Source of the DNA: Phycisphaera sp.
GTDB taxonomy: Bacteria; Planctomycetota; Phycisphaerae; Phycisphaerales; Phycisphaeraceae
Direction of reading: 5' to 3'
NCBI GenBank assembly: GCA_016125215.1
Contig: WGMF01000012.1
Location: forward strand, 1 to 64,000
DNA length: 64,000 nucleotides
A program made the translations under genes and the position numbers. Numbering within the stretch: position 1 is the first letter of the stretch; every line of letters begins with the position of its first letter. The notes below the pieces were generated by a model. The model saw only the letters and a list, made by a program, of their open reading frames with translations, searched no databases and was not told where the DNA came from. Shown piece after piece: positions 41,333 through 50,659 of the stretch.

Positions 41333-43635
41333 AGGTAGCCCTCCGAGCGCATCGCGTAGAGGATTTGATTGGCGATCGGCCCCGAGACCGCCCCACCGCT
41401 GCCGGCGTATTCCACAACCACGACGACGACATAATCCGGCCGCGACGAGCCGGCCCGCTGCACCAACCCGACGAACCACGCGTGGTCGCCGTCACGCACG
41501 ACCGTGTCGCGCGTCGTAATCACCCCGTCGCCATCGGAATCGACACGCAGCGCCACCGCGTCGGCTGTGCCCGTTTTGGCGTAGACCTTGACGCCCTCGA
41601 TATTGATGGTGTTCTCACGCTTGCGCTGGCCGTCGACCTCGGTGTAGATGTGGTTGGCGGTGCCGGTGGGATCATTGACACAGAGGTCCAAGCCCTGGAT
41701 CGCCGCTTCGACGCCCCGGCTGTCCATGCGGAGGTCTTCGCTGCGCTGGCTGGCGTTGTTCATCAAAAAGGTCGGCGTGATGAGGTACCCGCCCCGCACC
41801 AGCGCCGCGTAGGCACAGGCCGCCTGGATCGGGGTCCAGCGGATCGGGCCTTGGCCGATGCCCATGTTGATCGCGTCGTGCACACCGAAGCCCGGCGTGT
41901 TGGGATCGTCGGCCCTGGCGAGGTCGGGCAGGTCGCCGGCGACTTCTTCGTTGAGGCCGCACCCGAGCGTGGAGCCGAGGCCAAAACGTGCGAACCACTG
42001 CGTCAAGCCGCGTGCGCCGAGTCTGCGCCCGAGCGTGTAGAAAAAGATATTGCAACTGGCGGCAATCGCGTGCGGTCCGTCGAGTGGGCCGTGCGTCGAG
42101 TTGAACTGCTTGTAGATCCAGCAGCGGTAGCGGTTGCTCGTCGAGGTGTCGGGGAAGCCGAGGTACCCGTGACACTCAATCTCCTCGTGCAGGCCGAGCT
42201 TGCCCTGCGTGATGGCGGAAGACAGGACAAGGGGCTTGACCGTCGAGCCGGGCTGGTAAGGCATGGCGACCGGGCGGTTGATGTAGGGCTGGTTGATGTG
42301 ATCGTCGAGGTAGGCCTTGGGGTTGTTGGCAATCTCCTCGCGTCCCATCGTGGGCAGGCTGACGGCGGCGAGGATTTGACTGCTTGCGATGTCGAGCACT
42401 ACCGCGGCGCCGTTGAGCGGCCGACCGATCTCCGATTCGGGGATGTTGCGCTGGTGCCAGGGTTGGCGTTTGGTCAATCCAAGCGATGGGTCCATCAGTG
42501 CCTGGATGCGCGCCTGGAGGTGGGCGTCGATGGTGAGGGAAACATCCCTGCCGGGGGTTGGTTCGAGGCGGTATTGCTTGAGCGTTTCGAGGTCTTCGGT
42601 GATTCGGCCGCGGGTGCCACGGAGACGGTCTTCCTGTGCCGACTCGATACCGGTGGACCCGGTGCGGTCGCCGGAGATGTAGCCTTTGAGGTCGATCTTA
42701 CCGGCTGCACGGAAGGGCTTTTGATCGAAGTCTTCCTTCCAGGTGTCACGCATGTTGCCCACGATCAGGGACGCGATGCCGTTCACCTGCACGACGGCGG
42801 GCTTGTCGCTGCGCAACGGGCCGGGGAAGTGGCTGCGGTCGACCTCGACCGTCATGGTGTCGCTGGGGTACTCGCGCTGGCGTGAGGGCATGACCGAAAC
42901 CTGCTGCCAGACAGCGTAGCGGTCGTCTGTCTCGCCCAGGTCGATCATCCTGCGTGCAAAGGCGAGCGTATCCGCCGACGCGCCGAGGATCAGGGGGTGG
43001 TCTGCGCGCTGCTCGCTGATGGGCTGTGCCACGTCGGCCAGTTCCACGTCCTGGCCCTGTTCGGTGCGCTGTTCTAGTCGTTTGAGCCAGATGTGGCTGG
43101 CGACCTGTTGCACGCGTTCGATCACACGTGCTTTCTGGGCCTCGATCTCGGATAGATCGACCTGCGAGACACTGGCCAAATCCTGCCAGAGCCTCTCGAC
43201 CTGCTGGCTGTAGTGATCGGTGTATCGAGCCACGAGCGCTTCGCGGTCGATGGGGTCAAGCTCGCCCCAGGTGGCCTTGTTGTCCCGGAAGGCGTCGCGT
43301 CGGGCTTTCTTGTAAGACCACTTGCCGGTGATGACTTCGTAGGCCACGCAGATGTCGTAAGCCGGCCGATCTTGCGCGAGGACGCGCTGCTTGCGGTCGA
43401 GGATACGTCCGCGCGAGGTAGGGATGAGGCGGACCCGCGTGAGGACCGACTCGGCCCGTGCCTGCAGGTCGGCGTGGTCGGTCACGGTCAGCCTGGCCAT
43501 CTGCACACACAAGAGCGCACAGACGGCAATCACCCCCAGCGCAAGCAAACGCAGACGGCGCTGGAACATGCTGGGCATGAGCCTACGCAGCCAGGAGCGC
43601 GGCTGGGCCTGACCAAGACGGGAGAACGTGGGCAT
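41329..43635 (-). CDS. mrdA: Penicillin-binding protein 2 (peptidoglycan DD-transpeptidase)
   Basis: The protein has 768 residues. One N-terminal membrane anchor (about 28-48) is followed by the class B dimerisation domain and the transpeptidase domain. The catalytic motifs are present: STVK (Ser464, Lys467), SCN at 527-529 and KTG at 687-689. It crosslinks the elongating side wall in the periplasm with RodA. It is longer than E. coli PBP2 (633), with an extra helical stretch at about 130-230 containing repeated Gln/Glu-rich helices. ATG 43635 is the first in-frame ATG. Peptidoglycan genes are of interest because planctomycetes were once thought to lack a wall. Confidence 0.94.
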   Translation of the reverse strand: MPTFSRLGQAQPRSWLRRLMPSMFQRRLRLLALGVIAVCALLCVQMARLTVTDHADLQARAESVLTRVRLIPTSRGRILDRKQRVLAQDRPAYDICVAYEVITGKWSYKKARRDAFRDNKATWGELDPIDREALVARYTDHYSQQVERLWQDLASVSQVDLSEIEAQKARVIERVQQVASHIWLKRLEQRTEQGQDVELADVAQPISEQRADHPLILGASADTLAFARRMIDLGETDDRYAVWQQVSVMPSRQREYPSDTMTVEVDRSHFPGPLRSDKPAVVQVNGIASLIVGNMRDTWKEDFDQKPFRAAGKIDLKGYISGDRTGSTGIESAQEDRLRGTRGRITEDLETLKQYRLEPTPGRDVSLTIDAHLQARIQALMDPSLGLTKRQPWHQRNIPESEIGRPLNGAAVVLDIASSQILAAVSLPTMGREEIANNPKAYLDDHINQPYINRPVAMPYQPGSTVKPLVLSSAITQGKLGLHEEIECHGYLGFPDTSTSNRYRCWIYKQFNSTHGPLDGPHAIAASCNIFFYTLGRRLGARGLTQWFARFGLGSTLGCGLNEEVAGDLPDLARADDPNTPGFGVHDAINMGIGQGPIRWTPIQAACAYAALVRGGYLITPTFLMNNASQRSEDLRMDSRGVEAAIQGLDLCVNDPTGTANHIYTEVDGQRKRENTINIEGVKVYAKTGTADAVALRVDSDGDGVITTRDTVVRDGDHAWFVGLVQRAGSSRPDYVVVVVVEYAGSGGAVSGPIANQILYAMRSEGYL

Positions 43636-43698
43636 GGACAGGATTATAGGTCGGCTCAACAGCCGATCCGCCATGAAACGGCACGGGTCGGGGCGGGG

Positions 43699-44196
43699 TT
43701 ACGCCCTGCGTCGGGCGGGCTTGCGTCGCAGGGCCTGTCTTCGGAAGAGCTGCTTGCTCACAGAGAGGTACTCGATCGCGTTGTCCAGGTGTTGGCAGGT
43801 CTCATCGCATTCGACCCAATCGAGTCGGCCCTCCTGCAACGCCCGGCGCTGATCGATGAGCACCTGCGAAAGACTGTCCAGCGCCAGGAGAGAGAGGTCC
43901 AACGCTTCCCGCGTGCCGGTCCCCACATCGGGAAGCGATTCGGGGTCCAGTTGTTTCTCGTCCGTCATCCATGTCACGATGACGGGCAGGTCGCTCGTGA
44001 AAAATCTCAGCAGGGATTTCCGGGCGTCCGTGTGGCTGAGTCGGCGAACCAGCAAGCGAATATCCTCGAACTCCGGCTTGCTCTCATCATTGACCCAGCG
44101 GTAGACCGTGGATTGGGCCCTGCCCGTCACTTGTGCGATTTCCGTGACGGTGACAAGCCCTTTGTTGATCAGCGACTTGAGCAGTTTTGCAAGCAT
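43699..44196 (-). CDS. Helix-turn-helix regulator-like protein, unknown role
   Basis: The protein has 165 residues. Residues about 13-42 form an HTH (VTVTEIAQVTGRAQSTVYRW) like those of Cro/CI or phage CII-type proteins. The remainder is a Leu-rich helical domain (about 60-160) without a known family, ending in an Arg/Lys-rich tail (QALRRKPARRR). ATG 44196 is chosen over an in-frame codon at 44301 because the HTH then lies near the N-terminus as usual. It lies upstream of mrdA-rodA on the same strand with 63 bases between, so it could be cotranscribed. Confidence 0.65.
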   Translation of the reverse strand: MLAKLLKSLINKGLVTVTEIAQVTGRAQSTVYRWVNDESKPEFEDIRLLVRRLSHTDARKSLLRFFTSDLPVIVTWMTDEKQLDPESLPDVGTGTREALDLSLLALDSLSQVLIDQRRALQEGRLDWVECDETCQHLDNAIEYLSVSKQLFRRQALRRKPARRRA

Positions 44197-44509
44197 GACA
44201 AGCTCGAAAAAGCTTATCGTCTCATGGCTGCCAAAAACGGGAAAGCCCAACAGCCGATTCCCGCCATTGCAAACGATTTTTGGCTGATAATACCTCTGCA
44301 CAAGACAAGCCCATCGCCCGCATCCCCCCCGGCTGACCGATGAATCTCCCCCCGTGTTCAGAGGTCAGCCATTCTGCCCCGGCGTCATCCATGACGATGG
44401 CGTCGGGTTATTATATACGCATATCTCGGGATCAATCGTCGCGGGAACCAACCCGACCGGAACGATCCGGTTGAGTACATAGCGCTTATCGCGAATCGCC
44501 CTGCCTCAC
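44197..44509. other. 313-base intergenic region between atpC and the HTH gene
   Basis: No gene is supported. An AT-rich stretch (about 44408-44425) may be the promoter of the HTH gene on the minus strand. No repeat block is present at the end of atpC, unlike several neighbouring minus-strand genes. Confidence 0.55.
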
Positions 44510-44914
44510 TCACCGGGCGGCGTCGAGAGTGGCGGCCATGGCGCGGGCGCGGTCCTGCTCGTGCTGGCGGGCTTCGATCTGGTCATCGCCCACCGCCCTG
44601 CGGGCCTCGGCGGCCTTGAGCATCGCGACCGCTTCGTCTCGCTTGAGGTCCGTCGCGGCGGTGGCCTCGTTGGCGACGAGCGTGAGCTTGTCGTCCTTCA
44701 TCTGGGCAAAGCCGCCGGCGATAAAAAAGTAACTCTTCTCCCCCTTGGGCAAATCCAGACGCAACGGCCCGTCGCCGAGTTTGACCAGCATGGCCGACCG
44801 CAGGTGCGCCAGACCGACCTGCCCGTCCCACGCGGGGATCGAGGCGTACACCACCTCCCCGTCAAAAACCTGGGCTTCGGGGGTCACGATGGTGCAGTGA
44901 AACGCCTGGGGCAT
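44510..44914 (-). CDS. atpC: ATP synthase F1 epsilon subunit
   Basis: The protein has 134 residues, the usual epsilon length. The N-terminal beta barrel is visible (FHCTIVTPEAQVFDGEVVYAS, PAWDGQVGLAHLRSAMLVKL), then a helical hairpin (about 90-132). It belongs to the central stalk of F1Fo ATP synthase and regulates ATP hydrolysis. No other atp gene is present in the window; epsilon is normally next to the beta-subunit gene. It may be a dislocated member of the operon or a second copy. Confidence 0.92.
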   Translation of the reverse strand: MPQAFHCTIVTPEAQVFDGEVVYASIPAWDGQVGLAHLRSAMLVKLGDGPLRLDLPKGEKSYFFIAGGFAQMKDDKLTLVANEATAATDLKRDEAVAMLKAAEARRAVGDDQIEARQHEQDRARAMAATLDAAR

Positions 44915-44988
44915 GGGGAGGTCCTAAAGGTGGATTGCGGGGGCAGTGATTCTAAGGGGCACGGGCGGGGTGTCAAAAATGGGTCATT

Positions 44989-45200
44989 GACCGCCAAGAC
45001 GCCAAGTACGCCAAGTCGGACGCAATGATGATGCGATTTTAAGATCGGCCGAGAAGACATGAGTTGATAGAAACACAAGCCAAGCCGTTCCGATCTAATC
45101 ATTCCTAACCATCCTTTTAGCCCGTCATACTCATCAGCACCAATTGTATTGATTCTCTTGGCGATGATTTCTTGGCGTTCTTGGCGTCTTGGCGGTTCAT
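44989..45200. repeat. Long inverted repeat of the GCCAAG family at the uvrA 3' end
   Basis: The left arm GACCGCCAAGACGCCAAG with one more unit (44989-45015) is inverted relative to the right arm (45157-45200; CTTGGCGTTCTTGGCGTC-type units). The arms bracket about 140 bases without a gene. The block starts three bases downstream of the uvrA stop (45204-45206). Confidence 0.85.
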
Positions 45201-45203
45201 GTT

Positions 45204-48119
45204 TCACACCGCCACACCTTCGCGGTCGAGGATTCTGGCCAGGTAGTGGCCGGTGTACGACGCCTCGACTTTGGCCACGTCCTCCGGTGTGCCGGTGGCC
45301 ACGATCGTGCCGCCTCGGTCGCCGCCTTCGGGGCCCAGGTCGATGATCCAGTCGGCGCACTTGATGACGTCGAGGTTGTGCTCGATGACGACGATGGTGT
45401 GGCCCTGGTCGGCGAGCTTGTGCAGGACGGTGAGGAGTTTTTCGATGTCCGCAAAGTGCAGGCCGGTCGTCGGTTCGTCGAGCACGTAGAGCGTGTGGCC
45501 GTTGGGTCGCTTGCCCAGTTCGGTGGCCAGCTTGACGCGCTGGGCCTCGCCCCCGGAGAGCGTCGTCGAAGCCTGGCCTAGTTGCATGTAGCTCAGACCC
45601 ACGTCGTTGAGCGCGCCGAGCAGTTGCGTGATCGGGCTGAAACTGTCGAAGAAGGCCAGCGCCTCTTCGATGGTCATGTTCAGCACGTCCGCGATGGTCT
45701 TGCCCTTGTAATGCACTTCGAGTGTCTGGCGGTTGTAGCGCGTGCCCCGGCATTCTTCGCACTCGACATACACGTCGGGCAGGAAGTGCATCTCGACCTT
45801 CTTAGTCCCCTGCCCCTGGCACGCCTCGCACCTGCCCCCTTTGACGTTGAACGAAAACCTCCCGGGGGTGTAGCCTCGGATCTTGGCTTCCTTGGTTTTG
45901 CTGAACAGGTCGCGGATCAGGTCGAAGCAGCCGGTGTACGTCGCGGGGTTGGAGCGGGGCGTTCGTCCGATGGGCGACTGGTCGACCTCGATGATGCGGT
46001 CGATCCCCCGGAAGTTTTCCAATTTGTCGTGTTCGCCGGGTTTCTCGCGTGAGCCGGTGAGTTGTCTTCGGAGGGCGCAGAGCATGACCTGGTTGACGAG
46101 CGTGCTCTTGCCCGAGCCGGAGACGCCGGTGACGCAGACGATGCCGCCGAGCGGGAAGGTGGCGTCGATGTTTTTAAGGTTGTTTTCCCGTGCCCCGCGG
46201 ACGACGAGGCCTTTGCGTGAGTCCACGTCACGCCGATGCTGGGGGACGGCGATCTCGCGTGAGCCGCTCAGAAACGCGGCGGTCAGACTGGTGGGGTGTT
46301 GGAGCACGTCATCGACCGTGCCCTGCGCGACGATGGTCCCGCCGTGGACGCCCGGGCCCGGGCCGACGTCGATGAGCCAGTCCGCGGCGCGGATGGTGTC
46401 TTCATCGTGTTCGACGACGAGGACGGTGTTGCCGATGTTCGTGAGGTGACGGAGCGTGGCAATCAGCCGATCGTTGTCGCGCTGGTGCAGGCCGATGGTG
46501 GGTTCGTCTAACACATAGCAACACCCGACGAGTCCGGAGCCGACCTGCGTGGCCAAACGGATGCGCTGCCCCTCGCCCCCGGAAAGGGACCCCGTGGAAC
46601 GGTCGAGTGAGAGGTAGCCTAACCCGACGCTGAGCATGAACCCCAGCCGGGCACGGACTTCCTTGAGGATCGGTTCGGCAATCGTCGCCTGCTCGGGTGT
46701 GAGGCGGAGTTGCTCGAAGAGCGCGTGGGCACGTTCGATGGTGAGCCGGGTCACGTCGCGGATGTTGAATATCTCGCCCTTGTCCGTCTCGACAAAGACA
46801 TGCAGAGCTTCGGTCTTGAGCCTCGCGCCACCGCACGCCTCGCACGGGGCCTCGGAGAGGAAGCTGTGCAGGCGCTGCTTGACGTATTCGCTCTCGGTGT
46901 TGTCCCATCGGCGTTGGAGGTTGGGGATGACGCCCTCGAAGTAGGAGCCGAGCTTCTTCTCGTCGGCCTGGGTCGTGCCGTGGATGAGCACGCGCTGGAT
47001 GGTCTTGTTCAACTTATTAAAGGGCGTTTCGTAACCGACGCCGAACGTCTTGCAGAAGCGTTTGAGTGTGCGTGCGTAGAAGATGTTGAAGCGGGCCCCC
47101 TGGTGACGCCAGGCGTCGATCGCGCCGTTGGAGAGCGAGCGTGTCGGGTCGGGCACGATCAGCGCCGGGTCGAACTCGAGGATGTTGCCCAGGCCGTGAC
47201 ACTTGGGGCAGGCGCCGTGCGGTGAGTTGAAGCTGAACAGGCGTGGCTCAAGCTCCGCGAGGCTGCACTCGGGATGCAAGGGGCAGGCGTAATTTTCACT
47301 CAAAACCGTGTCGGTCCACTTGTCGCTATCGGATTGCTGACTGATGACCACAAGACCCTGCCCGAGTTTGAGGGCGAGTTCGACCGACTCGGTGATGCGC
47401 GAGCGCACCGCGTCGTCGCCGGTCTTGACGACGATGCGGTCGATCACCGCCTCGATGTCGTGGGCCTGGTAGCGCTGGGTCTTGGTCGTGAAAGGGGTTC
47501 CGCCTTTAATATCGCGCAGGTCCATCACCTTCCCGTCCACGCGTGCCCGGACGAAGCCTTGTTTGACGAACGAATCGAAGACTTCCTTGTGGTGGCCCTT
47601 CTTCCCGCGCACGACGGGGGCCAGGATCATGAGCTTCACGCCGTCGGGGTAGGTGAGCACCTTGTCGACGATCTGCGTGGCCGACTGGCCGGTGATCGGC
47701 TCGTGGCAATACTCTTCCACCACACCGGTCTTGCTCACCTTCCGGGGGTGCCAGCACTTGGGTTGACCCACACGCGCAAAGAGCAAGCGAAGGTAGTCGT
47801 AGATCTCCGTCGTCGTGGCCACGGTCGAGCGCGGGTTGTGCGAAGCCGACCGCTGCTCGATGGCGATGGTAGGCGGCAGGCCCTCGATCGACTCGACGTT
47901 GGGCTTCTGGAGTTGTTCGAGGAACTGCCGGGCGTAGGCCGAGAGCGACTCGACATATTTGCGCTGCCCCTCAGCGTAGATCGTGTCGAACGCCAGCGAA
48001 CTTTTCCCGCTGCCCGACAGGCCGGTGATGACGACGAACTTATCGCGTGGGATGTCGATATCGACGCTGCGCAGGTTGTGCTCACGGGCACCGCGGATGG
48101 AGATGTGTGAGATGGGCAT
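45204..48119 (-). CDS. uvrA: Excinuclease ABC subunit UvrA
   Basis: The protein has 971 residues. Both ABC ATPase modules are present: Walker A GLSGSGKSS at about 34-42 and GVSGSGKST near 653, with two signature LSGGE motifs. Zinc modules are seen at CPLHPEC/CPKC (about 270-310) and CEACQGQGTKK/CEEC (about 750-780). It is the damage-recognition subunit of nucleotide excision repair and loads UvrB on DNA. The length is slightly above E. coli UvrA (940). ATG 48119 is the family start (PISHISIRGAREHNLR). It is followed directly by a long palindromic repeat. Confidence 0.98.
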   Translation of the reverse strand: MPISHISIRGAREHNLRSVDIDIPRDKFVVITGLSGSGKSSLAFDTIYAEGQRKYVESLSAYARQFLEQLQKPNVESIEGLPPTIAIEQRSASHNPRSTVATTTEIYDYLRLLFARVGQPKCWHPRKVSKTGVVEEYCHEPITGQSATQIVDKVLTYPDGVKLMILAPVVRGKKGHHKEVFDSFVKQGFVRARVDGKVMDLRDIKGGTPFTTKTQRYQAHDIEAVIDRIVVKTGDDAVRSRITESVELALKLGQGLVVISQQSDSDKWTDTVLSENYACPLHPECSLAELEPRLFSFNSPHGACPKCHGLGNILEFDPALIVPDPTRSLSNGAIDAWRHQGARFNIFYARTLKRFCKTFGVGYETPFNKLNKTIQRVLIHGTTQADEKKLGSYFEGVIPNLQRRWDNTESEYVKQRLHSFLSEAPCEACGGARLKTEALHVFVETDKGEIFNIRDVTRLTIERAHALFEQLRLTPEQATIAEPILKEVRARLGFMLSVGLGYLSLDRSTGSLSGGEGQRIRLATQVGSGLVGCCYVLDEPTIGLHQRDNDRLIATLRHLTNIGNTVLVVEHDEDTIRAADWLIDVGPGPGVHGGTIVAQGTVDDVLQHPTSLTAAFLSGSREIAVPQHRRDVDSRKGLVVRGARENNLKNIDATFPLGGIVCVTGVSGSGKSTLVNQVMLCALRRQLTGSREKPGEHDKLENFRGIDRIIEVDQSPIGRTPRSNPATYTGCFDLIRDLFSKTKEAKIRGYTPGRFSFNVKGGRCEACQGQGTKKVEMHFLPDVYVECEECRGTRYNRQTLEVHYKGKTIADVLNMTIEEALAFFDSFSPITQLLGALNDVGLSYMQLGQASTTLSGGEAQRVKLATELGKRPNGHTLYVLDEPTTGLHFADIEKLLTVLHKLADQGHTIVVIEHNLDVIKCADWIIDLGPEGGDRGGTIVATGTPEDVAKVEASYTGHYLARILDREGVAV

Positions 48120-48195
48120 GGCGGGGGTGACTGGCTATTGGCGGGTGGTGACGGGTGAGTTACCCGCAATGATAGCCCGGATAGATCGCCACACG

Positions 48196-48948
48196 TCAAG
48201 GCCGACGCAGGTAACGGTTGGGGATGTTTTTCCAAACGGGAACGCGTCGCCCCGCTGCGTGCAGGAGCGTGGCCACGTTTTCGTAGATCGCCCGCTCGTC
48301 GCGGTGGAACTGCGGCAGCAGTCCCATCAGCGAATAGGACACCGGTGTCAGGTCGAAGAGCACGGTCTCCCACTCTAAACCCTTTCCCCAGACCAGCCCG
48401 TCTACCCGGGCATCGACCCCGGCCCCCGCATCGAGCAGCAAACGCATCACCGGCTCACAGTGGTTGCGGTTCGAGTTGACCGTGTGGAACAACGGCGTCT
48501 GACCGCCGAGGCCCTGCGCATTCAAACCGGCTCGGGCGTCCACCTCCGCTCCCAGTTCCAAAAGTTTTGCCGCCGACCGAGTCAGGCCGAACTCCGCCGC
48601 GACATGCAAGAGGGTGGCGTCGTCAAGCGGTGTGTAGGCACACACACGGGTAAGACGGTTGTGCAAGACCTGGGGATTTGACCGCACACAGGATTCGATC
48701 CAGGCAGGGTCGTCGAGCAAGACCGCTTCCAGCGCGGGATGACCCACTTCACCGCCCTCTTCGATCATCACAGCCAGGCACTGGCTGAACCTGGGCGAGC
48801 GGGTGTACATCTCGGTCAACCAGTCGATGGGTGTTCTGCCATCGATGGGTTGACGGGCGTCCAACCCGCTTTGCAGCGCCACGCGTATCTTGTTCGGGTC
48901 GTGCAGCTCGACCGCCACCAACAAGGCTTGTTCCGGTTCGCTGCGCAT
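48196..48948 (-). CDS. Ankyrin-repeat protein
   Basis: The protein has 250 residues. Ankyrin-type repeats are visible: DGRTPIDWL near 36, DDATLLHVAAEFGLTRSAAKLLELGAEVDAR near 98-130 and GGQTPLFHTVNSNRNHCEPVMRLLLDAGA near 137-167. It would be a protein-binding scaffold in the cytoplasm with no signal peptide; the partner is unknown. An earlier TTG at 48981 is open but the ATG at 48948 is preferred. It lies between uvrA and rpsR on the same strand with short gaps, so all may be cotranscribed. Confidence 0.8.
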   Translation of the reverse strand: MRSEPEQALLVAVELHDPNKIRVALQSGLDARQPIDGRTPIDWLTEMYTRSPRFSQCLAVMIEEGGEVGHPALEAVLLDDPAWIESCVRSNPQVLHNRLTRVCAYTPLDDATLLHVAAEFGLTRSAAKLLELGAEVDARAGLNAQGLGGQTPLFHTVNSNRNHCEPVMRLLLDAGAGVDARVDGLVWGKGLEWETVLFDLTPVSYSLMGLLPQFHRDERAIYENVATLLHAAGRRVPVWKNIPNRYLRRP

Positions 48949-49007
48949 GGCAAAGTGCCCTAGACAGGCCGGGGCGGACAAGGGACAAGAGCGCCCGGTT
49001 GATCGGT

Positions 49008-49250
49008 TTACAGCGTCGCGCTGGTGTAGGGCAAGAGGCCCATGTGGCGGGCGCGCTTGATCGCGGCCGAGGCCAGGCGCTGCTCGTAGGCGTTGAGCCC
49101 GGTGCGCTTTCGGCTCTGGATCTTGCCGTTGGGCGTCAGCATCCTACGAAGGTTCTCGCTGTCACGGTAATCGACATAGAACTCGCCGGTGCTCGACTTC
49201 TGAACGACCTTGACGCGGGGAGAGGAACCGAACCGTTGAAACTCAGCCAT
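49008..49250 (-). CDS. rpsR: 30S ribosomal protein S18
   Basis: The protein has 80 residues. The core of S18 is intact: VDYRDSENLRRMLTPNGKIQSRKRTGLNAYEQRLASAAIKRARHMGLLPYT. It sits on the platform of the small subunit with S6. The usual neighbours rpsF and rplI are not adjacent. It lacks the Cys-rich zinc motif seen in some S18 proteins. Confidence 0.95.
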   Translation of the reverse strand: MAEFQRFGSSPRVKVVQKSSTGEFYVDYRDSENLRRMLTPNGKIQSRKRTGLNAYEQRLASAAIKRARHMGLLPYTSATL

Positions 49251-49358
49251 GGTGCATAAGCTCCGTCATGGGTTAATCAGCCCGAGGTCACAGCCCCGGG
49301 CGACGGGGAACAAAATAGTGTAACACGGGCGGGGGAGTGTGCAAATGAGGCCAGGAGT

Positions 49359-49470
49359 AGCCGCGAATGAACGCGAATAAACGCAAATGGGAAAGAAAAC
49401 CCCGATGACTGTGGGGATGAACAATGAATCTATTTTTCTTATTCGCGTTTATTCGTGTTCATTAGCGGCC
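49359..49470. repeat. Inverted repeat of the GAACGCGAAT family overlapping the Nif3-like gene end
   Basis: The left arm (49359-49390, AGCCGCGAATGAACGCGAAT and following) is inverted relative to the right arm (49438-49470, ending TTCATTAGCGGCC). The loop is about 47 bases. The right arm encodes the final residues LAANEHE and the TAA stop (49449-49451) of the Nif3-like protein. Confidence 0.88.
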
Positions 49471-50567
49471 AACTCCCAACGCACCTTGCCCCGCGTGAGT
49501 TTGGCCAGTCGGTCGCGGTAGGTCGGCAGATAGGGCCTCTCAGTCTCGGTGTGGCCGGCGAGGATCACGGACAGGCCGCGCTGCTGCGCGTCAAGCGTGT
49601 CGTGGTGACGCATCTCACCGGTGAAGAAGACCTCAGCCCCCATCGCCGCTGACTTGTCGAGCAGCGCACCCCCTGCCCCCGCACACAGACCGATGCGCGT
49701 GATGCGTTTCGATTTGCCCGTCACGGCACGGTGGATTGCGAGCGGTTGCTTCGTCGTCAGTCGCAGGTGCCTGCGGATACGCTGGGCCAGCGCATCCACC
49801 GTCACCGCCTTGTCGAGTGTGACCAGCCGCCCCTGCCCGACCCCCGGAAGATTTCCTGAATGTTTCTCAAGCGGGTACACATCAAACGCAGGCTCCTCGT
49901 ACGGGTGCGTCTCCCGTAACGCCTCAACGACATGCCGCACACACTTCCGGGGGCAGACCATCTCCAACCGAACCTCCGGCACACGTTCGAGCCTGCCACG
50001 CCTGCCCACCTTGGGGCTGGTCGTCGCACCCCCGACAAACGTGCCCTCCCCTTTCAACATGTAAGAGCACCGCGTGTAGTCCCCGATCACCCCCGCGCCG
50101 GCGGTAGCCATCGCTTCACGCACCGCGTCCACACTCGCCCCCGGCACGAACGTCACGATCTTGAACTCCTGCTCACCCCGATAGGGTGACAAAACTTCGA
50201 CCACCCCCGATCCCAGGCCCGACGCAAGCCAGTCGTTCACCCCGCCCGGGGCCGCGTCCAGTGCCGTGTGCGGTGAATAGATTGCCACGCCGTTGCGGAT
50301 CGCATCGAAAATCAAGCCCTCTTTCCAGTGCCCCGCCGCGGTGACGCTCTGCATCGGCTTGAAAATCGGCGGGTGATACGCCACCACCAGCCCACATCGC
50401 CGGTGAATGGCCTGCCCCAGAAACCCGGGGGTCAGGTCGATGCACAAGAGCGCACGCCTGACATCCCGTGCCTCATCGCCCACCTGCAACCCGACCTTGT
50501 CCCAAGGCTCAGCCCACCGTTCGTCCGCGACCGACCGCAGAACGTCCAATAACGTGCTCAAAATCAT
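49449..50567 (-). CDS. Nif3-like dinuclear metal centre protein (GTP cyclohydrolase I type 2 homologue)
   Basis: The protein has 372 residues. Metal-binding motifs match the family: WDKVGLQVGD near 21-30, GLVVAYHPPIFKPM near 58-71, and GHTETERPYLP near 342-352. The middle domain (about 130-240) is the PII-like insert of the long Nif3 form. The proteins form toroidal hexamers; their role is unclear, possibly metal delivery or a hydrolase function. The last seven residues are encoded by a dispersed repeat. It starts divergently from the coiled-coil gene at 50660 with 92 bases between. Confidence 0.92.
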   Translation of the reverse strand: MILSTLLDVLRSVADERWAEPWDKVGLQVGDEARDVRRALLCIDLTPGFLGQAIHRRCGLVVAYHPPIFKPMQSVTAAGHWKEGLIFDAIRNGVAIYSPHTALDAAPGGVNDWLASGLGSGVVEVLSPYRGEQEFKIVTFVPGASVDAVREAMATAGAGVIGDYTRCSYMLKGEGTFVGGATTSPKVGRRGRLERVPEVRLEMVCPRKCVRHVVEALRETHPYEEPAFDVYPLEKHSGNLPGVGQGRLVTLDKAVTVDALAQRIRRHLRLTTKQPLAIHRAVTGKSKRITRIGLCAGAGGALLDKSAAMGAEVFFTGEMRHHDTLDAQQRGLSVILAGHTETERPYLPTYRDRLAKLTRGKVRWELAANEHE

Positions 50568-50659
50568 GAAACGATGTTACCGCATTTGTGCCGACACAGT
50601 GCAGATCCCCCTCCGGTTGTACCGATGAGATGTTCTATAACACCCTGATCCCGTTTACG

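Noticed and set aside
41365-42885. 506-residue open frame on the plus strand
   Set aside because: It is antisense to the catalytic core of PBP2, whose SxxK, SxN and KTG motifs are intact; long antisense frames are common in this GC-rich DNA.
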